64,000 nt of DNA from Crotophaga sulcirostris (taxonomy: Eukaryota > Chordata > Aves > Cuculiformes > Crotophagidae), in assembly GCA_013397455.1 (NCBI GenBank), contig VYZB01000382.1:486902-550901 (forward strand), read 5' to 3'. Position numbers and translations under genes: made by a program. Positions within the stretch are counted from its first letter, which is position 1; each line of letters starts with the position of its first letter. This document shows positions 25,375-37,193 of the stretch, piece after piece. The notes under the pieces are model-generated. The model saw only the letters and a program-made list of their open reading frames with translations, had not been told where the DNA came from and did no database searches.

Positions 25375-28300
25375 CATTCTGGCCTAATTCAGGTCTTGAT
25401 CTGATTCCCATTGGGATTGATTTCAATTTGATTTGGGTTGTTACAGGTGGTAGTTCCCTTGGGGTGTGCCCTGGTTGTATAAGGAAGCCATCTTACTGGG
25501 ACCCTCACTGGAAATGTCTCTACTTTCCTGGAGAAGCCACATCATATGAGCTGACTCAACTCTTTCAATGACGGAAAAGAATATTGATCCCCACTTCATC
25601 TTTAAAAAGAAAATGTAACATATTTGCTTTTCATTTTAATGCAAATTGCAGATTTAGTTTAGTGTCTTCTTCATTAAAAAGAAAAAATGTTAAAAATGGC
25701 ATTTAGTACAAGAATTGCCTACAACTTTTCTCCAAAATTGTCTTCTTCCCCTGCAGTTGTTGTCCTTGCTTCTCTGGTGGGGAATAGGTCTAAACTTGAT
25801 GATCACTACAGGAAATGGGGGAAAATGCATGTAAGATATATTGTATTTATTATAAGATAAGCTTCTCAAATACCAGTGTGCATACAAATAGTAACCAGTT
25901 TGCTCCAAGACGGTGTTTCATAAAAATTGGCGGATTTAATATTCAGCCCCTTTTTAAGGCTCTTGTGTCTCTGTATTAACACCTTGTAAACTCCTCTTCT
26001 ACCCGCTGTTTCTCCATTACAGATAAAATAGCAGCATCTCAATTCATCTAGTTCAGGAAAAGAAGTGACCAGACTCATCATGGGCTTGCCTTAGAAGCTA
26101 CCAGTGGTTAAAGGTGTCTGTGGCTGACTAATATAAACTTTCATATCTCTCAACACAGCTATAGACCTATAGTTTGAAAAATTCTGATTTAGAATAATTG
26201 TTTCATTTGCTTTTTTATTCCAGTTTTACTGTCCAAATTAAGAAGCTAATTTTGTCCTTACATTGCAGCAGAGCCATAGTAAAGGAGCAGTGACACATGA
26301 GGTAAAGATACCCAAATGTGGTGAATTACCTCTGAAGAGAAGGGGCTGAGTCTCAAGGCTGTGGAATAAGCAGGACGTAGCACAGCTCAGAGTGCTGGAA
26401 GAGTACAGAGCAAGAAGAGTGTGGGCATCACGGATGCTGAGGAACCAGTGGAGATCTGCCTTGAGTTATCCACATCTTACTACTACTGAGAGTACGTGCT
26501 TCTACCTCCTTGTAACTCATCCTCCTAATCACAAAATGGGTTGGTGAAAGGGACTATAAAGTAAAGAGAATTGCAATTTTATTTAGTAATCACCTTTTTA
26601 TAAATACTTTATTTTTAGGACATCATCATTAACATGAATTGCTATCTAGATCATAGGGTAGTTCAGGTAGGAAGGAATCTCAGATCATCTATTACACCCT
26701 GCCCAAAGTCAGGGAATGGTCAACAGCCATGTTCTTTCACTAATTCTTGCATGTTTAGTTGTTTGCATATGATTTCCATCCATCTAGTCAGCTCATATCT
26801 CTTGGGCAAATTGTGCTGTGTCTACCTTAACTAATTTGACCTTCTACCACCTTCTTGTTTTCTTCAGTTTCCTCTCCATTGAAATATTTTCAGGTGTAGT
26901 CACCTCAGCCATGGCTTCTCATTTTGCTACACTTTATTATAGGATCTTCCTTGCATATCTTTCTTTATTACAGGAAACATTTCTGTCACATTAGTCTGCC
27001 ATGTTTCTTTCTTAAAACCTCTTTTACACATTTTTCGGCAGAAAAATATTTTATGCTTAAAATGTTCATTATTAGGGCTGGTAAATCTTTACCCACAGAG
27101 CTAAAACCTATTTTCATTTCCCACTCAGAAAGCCTGAGATTTTATAAAAAATAGATCTAATTACTTATTTCTGATTTCTAATAAAAATGTATTCTATTAT
27201 TTACATTTTCTAGGTTTGTGTTTCCATGCATACCGCTATGTACTGCAGTATATTTCATTGCTAAAATGTGCCTGGTTAATATAGCTATGTATTAATAACT
27301 GTACATATAAATATTTAGATTTTATGTAAATATCTGCATAATGAATAATATGACTAGGAAGATATGAGGGTTTGAATTGCAAAGATTAAATCCCATTTGT
27401 CTAAAAAGTTGTTATAAAATATTCTTCCTGTTTGTGAGCATCAGCTCACAGTCTTTTTTCTAAACCAAATTAGAAGAAAAGTAAGCAAAAAGGACTGGAG
27501 TTAATTAAAGTGTATTTTTAAGCAGTCTCCCTATAAAAAACTATTAAAAAAGCTTCCTTTAATGAGATGCAGCTTGATTATAAAGTCACTTTAAACCCCT
27601 TGCCTGTTTTCAGTTCTCTGGGAGAATGACAGAAAGAATTGTTCAGTTTCATTGTGTAGAATTTATTAATAAAAGAGTGCTAATGCACATTGGCTACCCT
27701 GGTAAGCTGTGTCTTATATAAGTCTGATTCAACTAGACAAATGACCTGTTTTTGAAACGAAATGGAAACATTTGCAGAAAACCTCTGGGCTGTCAGATGT
27801 GCAGGGGGGGTTATAGCTACTACTAAAAAAAAGATGTTTATTCAAATTCTTCAGACACAGAAGGTCAGTCAAGCCCAGTTAAAAGTCAAGAAAAGAAAAT
27901 CAGTGTTTGGGTCTGAATCTTTGTTTCAGTGCACCTGTCCTCTAGGGATGGCAGTGGTCTCTCGGCGGCATTGCTCAGTCACTCCTGGAATGCAGCAGAA
28001 GTAATCTGTGATGACTATATACCTGCTGTGCAGAAAAGGTTAATCTGTTCACTCAGATCTGCACCTTTTCTATTTCTAGTGGAATTCTCCTTCTGAGAGA
28101 AATAGGCTCCTTTGGTATGAAATAAACACAGGAAAGGAACAGCACCAGAGAAGATTCTGGTTTTGTTGGAGGAGTGGAAAGAATTCCAGTACACTTCTTT
28201 CAACACTGTGACCATTCATAGAGAAAGAAACAAATTTTATGCATTAGCAGTAGCTGTAATCTTGAAAATATGCAAATATCCTGCAAATGTGATCAGTCAT

Positions 28301-28499
28301 TTACTCAAGCAATTTCTTTACAAATTTTTTTTTTCCAGTTTGACTATCAGTCTAACATAATGGAACAAATAACCTACAGACCAGTTCTAGCCTCTTTTGC
28401 CCATGTAGTTCATTGACTGCAGTGGAATTGTTTCTAACTTTCCTCACTGAGCCAAGATTTTCAAGTGCAGAGTTAAGAAACACAGTTTTATTTCTAATT
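25375..28499. other. Gene-free intergenic DNA
   Basis: AT-rich. No gene is recognised. A possible very degenerate CR1 3' remnant lies at 26640-26720. The stretch 27470-27710 is rich in TAAT cores and has a 12-bp palindrome TTTATTAATAAA (27662-27673); it looks like a candidate regulatory element. Confidence 0.45.
26640..26720 (-). mobile_element. Possible degenerate CR1 3' remnant
   Basis: ATCATAGGGTAGTTCAGGTA followed by GGAAGGAATCTCAGATCATC resembles the inverted CR1 3' consensus (ATCATAGAATGGTTTGGGTT, GGAAGGGACCTTAAAGATCA), with many differences. Probably an old copy. Confidence 0.35.
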
Positions 28500-29120
28500 C
28501 ATCACAGAATTACATTACAAATGTTTGAGAATCAAAGGGACCTTTGGAGGTCAGCTGGTCCACCTCCTTTGCTCGAGCAGAGCCACTTACAGCTGACTGC
28601 CCAGGACCATGTCTGGATGGCTTTTGAGTATCTCCAAGGATGGAGACTCCACGACCTGGGCAACCTGTGCTGGTGCTGAGTCACCTTCACAGTAAAAAAG
28701 CTTTTCCTGACATTCAGAGGGAACCTCCTGTGTTTCATTTTTTGACCATTGCCTCTGGTCCTGTCACTGGTCACCACTGAAAAGAACCCGGCTCCATCTT
28801 TTGTGCATCCTCCTTTCAGGTGTTTATAGGCATTGATAAGATACCTCTAAGCCTTCTCTTCTCCAGGCTGAGCAATTCCCAGCTCTTTCAACGTTTTGTT
28901 CGTTATAGGACAGAAGGTTCAACCCTTTCATCATCTTAGTAGTTCCTCTCTGGACTGTCTCCAGTCTGTCCATCTCTTTCTTGTACTGGGGAGCCCAGAA
29001 CTGGACCCAGCAATCCAGGTATGGCCTCACCAGTGCTGAGTAGAGGGTAAGGATCACCTCTCCTGACCTACTGGCTATACTTTGACCTGGTGGCACCCCA
29101 TAATGGCAAGCACTTCCTTG
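28500..29120 (-). mobile_element. CR1 LINE fragment with reverse-transcriptase C-terminal remnant, minus orientation
   Basis: The reverse complement encodes [20 protein letters not shown], a typical CR1 ORF2 C-terminal segment, followed by the 3' untranslated part. The plus strand shows CTTCTCTTCTCCAGGCTGAG and CTGGGCAACCTGTGCTGGTG. The coding remnant has lost most of the frame. The 3' tail units are eroded, which suggests an older copy than the one near the promoter. Confidence 0.88.
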
Positions 29121-32100
29121 ACTACTTGTGGGAAGATGCATAGAAAAAAATCTGTTTTCAGTCTTTTTGTGTTCAATTTATGCTCTGCGTCTACTGTCTC
29201 CCTTCTGCTGACATGTTCCTTGCATTTCTCTTCTTTAAACAATGCTGAAGATAGCAGAGTTTCAGGTTTTGTTGAGTCATCTCACATCTAAGGAAAAACA
29301 GAGGAAGCATTTTTTATACCTTTATAAAGAAGGGGAAAATAACCAAGTAGATTATTGCAATTCCTTTCTTCCACAAATACTTGCCAACACTCCCATTTTC
29401 CAAGTTACACTCCCATCACAGAGGAGAGGCCCAATACGTGGTTCTCCTTCAATTCCAGGCTTATATATACACCTACAGTTGTGCAAGTGCATGACTATAT
29501 GAAATCAAACAGTTTCGTTTACTTCTTTGGTTAACTGCTTGAGCTGCAGGAGGCCAGCAGTCCATAGGTTCTCAGTTAAGGTCAAGGTGCTTATCCAGTG
29601 TTGGGAGAGATTTGTGTGGTAAAAGCCTTCTGATTGTCATGTTTCCACTCCCTAGAATCATTCAAGAGCAACTGGGAAAGAGGGACCTTACAGATTGGCT
29701 AAGAGAAGTCTCACCTGAATTTAAGTATTTAAATATTGAGTACCTAGAATAAGCCAGTAATAGTCAATGCAAAATTAGGCACTCCTGGAGGAGAGGTCCC
29801 TTCATTATGCACCATATACTGTTGTTGAGAGGAATTGCCCTTTGGCTGTAGAAGGAATCCATAGAAGGAGTCTGTACTGTTTTACTCTGTGTAACCTTCA
29901 GGAATTGTGCTTAGATAAACTGGATCCCAACAGAAGATATTACTTTTGTTCTGCTCTTAAGATTCCCTATGCTGGACAAGTTCAGCTGATTGCATACCAG
30001 AGGACAGAGAATTCTCCACCCACTTGTAGCCGTAGGCAGGCCACCCAAGTGAATACAAAGTGAATTTAACCTGTACCCAAACTGATCTTAGCTTCCTGCA
30101 GGATGCAGGCAATACAGCTTTAGGCATGCAATACAAGAGGAAAAGGAGTAGTTCAGCTTTTTCCTCTACTGAACAAGTTTATCTGATTGCATACAAGAGG
30201 ATGAAGAGTGCCCAAAGCAGGATAAAGTGAATCTGAATAGAAATAATTCAATGATCTGATTTTTTATCTATACCTCCTTAGTTAGAATCAAGGGATCACA
30301 ATGTCCAGCTAACACTTAAATTTGTATTTCTGAACTGATATGATTCATCAGCAGAGAAATATAGGTTCTTCTTTTTCAGCTGACTGTGTTAGACTTAGAG
30401 CTCTCTAGCCCTATTTCCCCAGTTTCCAGTTTCTGCAGTTTACTTTGAATACCAGTTGAAAATCTTGCTGTGATTTATGCTAGTAGCTGTTTGAATGTGT
30501 GCTACTGTTGTATGAATATGAATTTGACCCAAAGGCATGTGTCATTCCTTGTGGCTTTTTAGGAATGCAGCGTAAAAATGCAAGTATGTAAAGAGCTGCA
30601 GTAGACAGTGTAATTTACTCTACTAGAAGGAGATGCCACAAAGTGTTGTGAAATCCTCCTGGACTGGTTGAATCTTTCTCCTGTGTTCTCCCACACAGTG
30701 TTCAGAACCAGTTAAGTGACATGAAGAATATTACACAATTTTTGTAACAGATGTGGGACATCACTTAAATAGATTTGAACAATTCATTAAAAAACAGGTT
30801 CTGTTAAGATTCATCATGCTGTGATTTTTCTCACATCTTGCCTAGTATCTCTAGTTCAGGTTGATCCTAGTCTAAGCAGGGGACTGACTGAGTCATCTCA
30901 CTGGTCTGCTGAATGGTGTCTGAGTCATCCTCTCTTCAGCAGAGAAATAAGGAGACTTTGGAGAAGGAGAACAGATGTTGTGCTCCCTCTGTGTCCAGTT
31001 TTGCTGATCATACTGAAGGAGAAGACAGGCCACATCTTTTCAGGTGTTGCAGAAATGTGTCTTCATCCTCAACATTGCCCACTCTAAAGGGCAGTTCTGG
31101 GCAAAATGGATTAGTGCATGTGTTTTTTAGACAGTGAGAGGTGCCTCTGGAAGGACTTACCAAAGCTTGGTCAGGGCTAGGAGGCACTGTTAGGTAGATT
31201 ATGGAATGGATTCCTGCCTGTACTCTTCAATGCCACCCTGTCTCTCCAGAGACCTGTCATACTTCCTTGTATAACCAGTCCTTTCCACTATATGACAGCT
31301 GTGTGTCCATAGCATGATTAGAATGTTTTGAAGAATTCTTGACAAGGCATGTCTTCTGCAGGTGCATGCATGTAGGTTTAGGTGACCTGAGACTGTTTGT
31401 ATGCCCCATTATGTGAATGAGGACATGACTGTTTCAGGATAGTGGAATAGGTACTTTTGGGGAAAGTGACAGGTACATAAAAGTAGACACTGTTCATGTG
31501 ACCTTGCATGTACAAACGGATGTGGATGATGGCAGGCATCTGCAGCTTGGTTACAGGATGGGTGTGTATTTGCTTATATGACAGGAATGAACCATAGTGT
31601 ACAGGAGTCACATACCTTCATGACAGCTTTATTAATATGGAAAGTCGGAAACCACTATTCTAGGTCATTCATGGTGTCTAATCTTCACATCACAGGCATT
31701 TGTGAAATAACAAACCCTTTCCTGAAGTGAAAGGACTATAGATACAGTTGATGTGGAAGAAGCAGTGTGATTTAAGATTACTCTGGCAGTATAGAGACTA
31801 AATGGATTGGATACCAAAACACCTTTATCACAGATCTAAGCAATTTTACAAATTATATGACTTCCCTGCCCCATGAGAGACATGATGCAATCTAGAAGTA
31901 GTCAGAAGAAAGTCAATGTAGTGTTTCCAACTGTCTGTTTCCAGTTGTGTGGTACATAGTCATGGGGTAGGGCTTGAGGTCCGTTTCCGTCCTTAAGTAA
32001 CTCTGGATGCCAACAGTTATAGCACTGGGGAGAGAACATTTAATTCTTAATTGACATGTTCAGATTCCTTCAACCCAACAACTAGCTGGCACTGGTGCTC

Positions 32101-32597
32101 ACAAATCAGCCCATCTCAAAGGCTTTCCACAAAGACAATCTCACAGTGCTTGACAAGTTGTTTACACTCGGTGTACTTCTCTGTTTTTAGAACTAAGTTA
32201 TTTGTGTCCTATACGGTTAACTAAAGTTCATATGCTAACACCTCTTGTCAACAAAGTCCACCCCATGCCAACAGCTACAAGGAGCAACTTTTTAAGCTTG
32301 ACTTATTTTATGCTGAAGATGTTGAGAGCTGTTCCTTTGTCTGATGCAAGGAAACAGTGTCAAAATCTGATGTCTTTTAATGCTTGCACTGAAACTCCAC
32401 AAGGGTACAACAAATCCAAATGTTGTGCCCACAAGTACATTTCCCAGTATATTACCTTACTAATATATGTGCATATACATGCACTGCACATATCTGTATC
32501 ACCGTAAAGAAATATAGCTGGACAACTTGATTCAATTTGCTCACTGATTTTTTTTCCTTGGACTTCAATGGTATTTATTTCTGTGTCTGTTGACCAT
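29121..32597. other. Gene-free intergenic DNA with a degenerate local duplication
   Basis: No recognisable gene. It contains the related units around 29971-30236 (listed separately). A moderately GC-richer patch at about 30840-31110 has two overlapping open frames that do not resemble known proteins. Confidence 0.45.
29971..30236. repeat. Degenerate direct repeats of unknown family
   Basis: 29971-30010 (GGACAAGTTCAGCTGATTGC, then ATACCAGAGGA) and 30168-30211 (GAACAAGTTTATCTGATTGC, then ATACAAGAGGA) are clearly related. Both are followed by an AAAGTGAAT motif. A third, partial unit (GCAATACAAGAGGAAAAGGA) is at about 30127-30150. They match no family I know. Confidence 0.5.
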
Positions 32598-33140
32598 GAT
32601 CATAGAAACATAACCATTTGGATTGCAAGGGACAATGAAGATCATTGTAGTCTAACCCCTCTACAGTAAGGAGGCACAACTTCCACTAGATAGGGTAACT
32701 CAGATCGCTGTCCAACCTTACCTTGAATGTTTCTGGGGATGAGGCATTTACCACCTCTCTGGGCAACCTGTGCCAGTGATTCACCACTCTCATTGTGCAA
32801 AATTTCTACCTGAACCCACTGTCTTTTAGTTTAGAACCATTACCCCTTGTCCTATCACTACAGGTCCTATTAATGTCTGTCCCCATCTTTCTTATGAGCC
32901 CTCTTTAAGTATTGAAAGGCTGCAATAAAATCTTCCTGGGCCTTCTCTTCTCCTGGCTGAATAACGCCAACTCTCTCAGCCTCTCTTCAGAGGAGAGGAG
33001 TTCCATCCCTCTGATAATTTTTGCGGCTCTCCACGGGGTCACTCTGACAGGTCTTGGTCTTTCTTCTGATGAGGACTCTAGGTGGGGTCTTACCAGCAGA
33101 GAAGCCTGGAGCAGTTCCCTGCCTGCCTCAAACAACTCAG
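32598..33140 (-). mobile_element. CR1 LINE fragment, minus orientation
   Basis: The plus strand begins with an inverted CR1 3' end (GATCATAGAAACATAACC). It continues through the inverted 3' region (ACCACCTCTCTGGGCAACCT) into the reverse-transcriptase remnant, whose reverse complement encodes GMELLSSEERLRELALFSQE. The frame is broken near its 5' side and the element loses similarity near 33110-33140. Confidence 0.88.
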
Positions 33141-33489
33141 TAGAGTAGGAGAGATGAGCATATGGGATGTTCAGCTCCATGCAGTGTTGTATTTTATCTT
33201 GGTTCCAAATATGTTCTCAAATTAGCATGTTGATACAGATGGATTCTTGTCGCAGAGCCATATGATTGATTTCATCTCTTATACTCTGCTCCATCAACAT
33301 GCGAGGAATTAGTCCTGACATCAAAGGGCAATCTGTTTACATTGGGAGTGCAAAATATCAGCACTAAGCAATACAAAACAGAACAAAAAAAGAGAATGGT
33401 GCTACCATTTCATTTTGAAACTAAACAAAACACAAAACTTCTTAGGAAAGCCATACACTCCCTTCTATAAAGCAATTATCTTAAATGCT
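33141..33489. other. Intergenic, nothing recognised
   Basis: AT-rich sequence between a CR1 fragment and an older repeat. No signature was seen. Confidence 0.5.
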
Positions 33490-33640
33490 GAGAACATAAG
33501 AACATCTGTAATGAGTCAAACCAAAGGTCTGTTTAGACTGCTGTGTATGTGCACTAGTGGTCAATTTAGTATGTTAAAGATATGAATGGGGCAAGCAGCT
33601 GACAATATGCTTCCTATCTTGCAGCCTTTCCAAAACAAAA
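33490..33640. repeat. Probable ancient amniote interspersed repeat
   Basis: GAGAACATAAGAACATCTG followed by GAGTCAAACCAAAGGTCTG resembles the AGAACATAAGAAC...GGGTCAGACCAAAGGTCC signature of an old amniote repeat that is abundant in turtles and crocodilians. Further similarity (GGGGCAAGCAGCTGACAATA) follows. It is strongly diverged; the family name is not certain. Confidence 0.5.
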
Positions 33641-35749
33641 ATTCAAGAGGATTTCCGTGAAGTGGACAAACAATAATCATAGTAAATTTAGATGGGTTAT
33701 AATTTCTCAGCCACTCAGAACAGACTTTAAAATATTGTAGCAGTACCACGTAAAACAAAGCATTACCAAAAATCACACTCCAGCTTGTAAATTAGTACAG
33801 TTTCAAGTAAGAGAAATTCTGACACAAAGAATTTTTATCTTCCATTTTATGTTGGAACATAGTGTCATGTTTATTTTAATTCAGAAGATTGTCTTTAGTA
33901 TTTGTCAATATAAGCAATGAAATTAAATAACTAAACCAGATTTAATTCTGACCTTGAGACTTCACTTGAAAAGTTTATTTTTTGTTTACTTTACAGCCAG
34001 AAAATATTTTATTTGGTGACCTAAAGTTACTTACTCTGTTACACTGTGATTTTTATATAGCCTATATTAGTTTCTTTTGATTGTTGTGAAATAATACTAC
34101 TAATAGCATCCCTTGAAAAAAATCCCATTCCACACAAATACTGAAGTATCTGGTTATTCAGCTCTTGGTGCTGAATCATTAAAGAAAACTGAGTTTCTGT
34201 AATAAAATAATAAAATACTGTAAAGGGAAATAATTCTCTAGTAGGAACAAGTGAAGTAGCTTGACAAACTGTGTTTCCTTGCATGTACTGGTTTCACCTT
34301 TCCTGAGAAGCTATGTCTGTCTCAGAGGATTTGGAGAAAGAGATTCAGAAATTGATATTTAGATTAAACAACAACAATAAAAAGCTATTTTAAAAAGGTC
34401 ACATTTCAATAGATAGGGAAATAATTGAAATAATATTGCATTTTGGTAACTTGCATTAGTTGCATATAATTTCTACCAGGATGGATTTTCTCTGAAAGAG
34501 GTCTCAGTTTGTGTCTTTAGTTTCAAGTGAGGGTCTGTAAGGCTTTGTGCACAGAAAACCTGCAATTCTTCTCCCATATGCCATCACTGGATATACACTG
34601 TAGAAGTAGCAAATGCAGGAATGTGCTGCACAGTAGCAGTGAGGCCAGGAACGCCCAGAAACGTGGCCTGTACTGCATGAGTGCATGCCTTGAGGCCAAA
34701 ACACCTCACAAGCTTTGTTTAGCCTTGCTGCATATATACTGACACGAGTGCTGCCATGTTTCTGTTAGTTCACCATATGCAGAACCCTATATCCAATGTC
34801 TCCTGTCAAAAGCCTTCTGAAGGCAAAAAGAGGGAGGGGATGTCAGTAAGGTGAAGCATGCCCCGAAGCCCCTTTCTGCATTAAGTCTCTCTTGTTGAGG
34901 TTGTGGGGACATGAGATCCAGCAAGGGGGCTAGAGAGGTCATGCTGGGGCGTGTGGCTCTGGCCAACCCTTGCTGTGGGGCAGATGCTCCATGGCTGGAG
35001 CCTAGCATTTCACTGGAAGGGAAGGGCACTTGGAGAAGCACTGGACACTTCCTGCCTTGCCCTCTTATGGGACCATGTAGCCAGGGCTTTGCAGGGCCAG
35101 GAGTTATCCTGCAGGTGATCATGGGGAGAGACAGGAGAGTTCAGGAGGCTCCCATTTTCCCTGGTACACTTCCTACCCTCTCTCTTTTCCCTTTCTGGGG
35201 CTATATCCAGTTCAGCCTTGGTAAAGATAACCATTGATCAGTTTGTCCTAATTGTACTAGAGCTGCCAAGAGAGCAGCAAGCACCTTGCAGTGATCTGGC
35301 TGAAGTGATTCACTGCTGTTACAGATCAGGTAAAGCAGGGGTTTTGCATGTACCAAGTCTGTCAAGAAAGTCTGTACATAAATGTAACCACTGCTAATGT
35401 ACATTCAGCTATGAAGTTAATCTTTTTTAGGGAGAAGAGATGAAGGCAATGGAGGATGAAGAGTAGTTAACAAACACTAGCAGATTAACAGAATGAAACA
35501 AGAATGTGACTGAATAGACCAGGAGAAATGTCCACAGAAACACTGAGAGAGGCAGATGTTCCTGCATTCCTGCCTATGGTTTCTATGACAATTTTTCAGT
35601 TATCTTTGTCTCACATGGCAAACACAGAAATAACAGGAATTGATGCTGCTTAACTTTGCTTTAGCTGTGTTTGGTATGGCTGTATTATCATCCATGCATA
35701 GTTAAGTAGTAAAAAGATGCAAGATTATCTTTTAGACTGCCATGGATGC
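33641..35749. other. Gene-free intergenic DNA with a GC-richer patch
   Basis: The first part is AT-rich. 34830-35230 is clearly GC-richer than its surroundings, with open frames on both strands of about 70-110 codons, but few CpGs and no recognised protein. It could be a non-coding exon, an enhancer or an unrecognised old repeat. Confidence 0.45.
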
Positions 35750-35799
35750 AGAAAGAAAAGAGAGAAAAAAAAAAAAAAAAGAGGGAGAGGAAAAGAGAA
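35750..35799 (+). repeat. 50-nt homopurine tract
   Basis: An uninterrupted run of A and G that includes a long poly(A) stretch. It lies about 110 bp before the 5' edge of a CR1 fragment. Simple-sequence DNA with triplex potential. Confidence 0.8.
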
Positions 35800-35910
35800 C
35801 AGACCAGAGGAGAGGAAATAAGAAAATCAAAAAGGAAGTGGATCCAACTAAAAGGTATCTCCATTGTCTGACCAGAGGAACCCTGTTTCTCCTGGTGAGG
35901 ATAAATATAC

Positions 35911-36387
35911 TAGGAAGGATATGTAGGAAGGATATGAAACTGTTGTAACGGGTCCAAAGGAAGGCTACAAAAACGATCAGAGGCCTGGAGCACCTCTGCA
36001 ATGACGACAGGCTGAGAGAGTTGGGCTTGTTCAGCCTGGAGAAGAGAAGGCTTCAGTACCTGAAGGGGCTACAGAAAAACTGGGGAGGGACTTTTTACAA
36101 GGGCAAGTAGTGATAGGATGAGGGGGAACAGCTTTAAACTGGAAGGGGGAAGATTTAGGTTAGACATTAAGAAGAAATTCTTCACAATGAGGGTGGTGAG
36201 ACACTGGCACAGGTTGCCCAGGGAAGCTGTGGCTGCCCCCTCCCTGAAGATGTTCAAGGCCAGGTTGGATGGGACCTTGAGCAGCCTGGTCTGGTGGGAG
36301 GTGTCCCTGCCCATGGCAGGGGGGTTGGAACTGGATGATCTTTAAGGTGCCTTCCAACCCAAACTGTTCTATGATTCTATGATTCTA
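35911..36387 (+). mobile_element. CR1 LINE 3' fragment, plus orientation, with a 5' edge duplication
   Basis: Close relative of the copy at 24880-25374, ending CCATGGCAGGGGGGTTGGAA and ATGATTCTATGATTCTA. It lacks the segment after GAGAAGAGAAGGCT that the other copy has (about 20-25 bp). Its 5' edge carries an exact 13-bp tandem duplication (TAGGAAGGATATG, 35911-35936). Confidence 0.92.
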
Positions 36388-36492
36388 CTTCCATTTCTGT
36401 ACCTTCTCTTTTCAAGAGTGATTGCAGTTAACACATGACTAATAGAGTAATGCCATATTTGCATATGCATGTACACACGTGGAAGTAACTTT
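36388..36492. other. Short spacer between tail-to-tail CR1 copies
   Basis: About 105 bp of AT-rich sequence separates the 3' ends of two CR1 elements in opposite orientation. No feature was seen. Confidence 0.6.
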
Positions 36493-37193
36493 GAATCATA
36501 GAATGGTTTGGACTGGAAGGGACCATGAAGGTCATCTAGTTTAACTGCCTCTCCTGTGAGTAGGGACATCTTCAACCAGATCAGGTGTCTCAGAGCCCTG
36601 TCCAAACTGACCTTGAATGTTTGCAGGGATGGGGTATTTACCACCCCTCTGGGCAACTTGTTCTTATGCTTCACCAGCCTCAGCAAAAAAAAATTGTTCT
36701 AGTCCAAACATTTTCAGTTTAAAACCATTACTCCTTTTCCTATTGCTACAGGCTCTGCTAAAATCTTTTTCTTTTAAAACCATTTAAGTACTGAAAGGCT
36801 GCAATAAGGTCTTCTCAGAGTCTTCTCCAAGCTGAACGACAACAACAACTCTCTCAACCTTTCTTCACAGGGGAGATGTTCCACGACTTTGATCATTTTT
36901 GTGGCCCTCCTGGTCTTTCCTGTGCTGAAAGCTCCAGAGCTGGACACAGTATTCCAGGTGAGGTCTCACCAGAGCAGAGTAGAAGGGTAGAATCACTTCC
37001 CTTGACCTGCTGGCAACGTTTATTTTGATGCATCCCAGGATATGGTTGGCCTTTTGAGCTGCAAGTGCACATTGCCAGCTCATGTCCAGCTTCTCATCCA
37101 GTACCCCAAGATCCGTCTCTGCATGGCTGCTCTCAGTCTCTTCATCCCCCAGCCGGGATTGATACTGAGTGTTGCCCCAACCCAGGTGCAGGC
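36493..37193 (-). mobile_element. CR1 LINE fragment (about 700 bp) with reverse-transcriptase remnant, minus orientation
   Basis: The longest CR1 piece here. The plus strand starts GAATCATAGAATGGTTTGGA. The reverse complement encodes [20 protein letters not shown], preceded by [13 protein letters not shown], both standard CR1 ORF2 C-terminal motifs. The frame is interrupted after the RT motif. It lies tail-to-tail with the CR1 at 35911-36387. Confidence 0.9.

Noticed and set aside
34917..34935. Possible CTCF site (CCAGCAAGGGGGCTAG)
   Set aside because: Spacing is off by one base against the usual core and two key positions mismatch.
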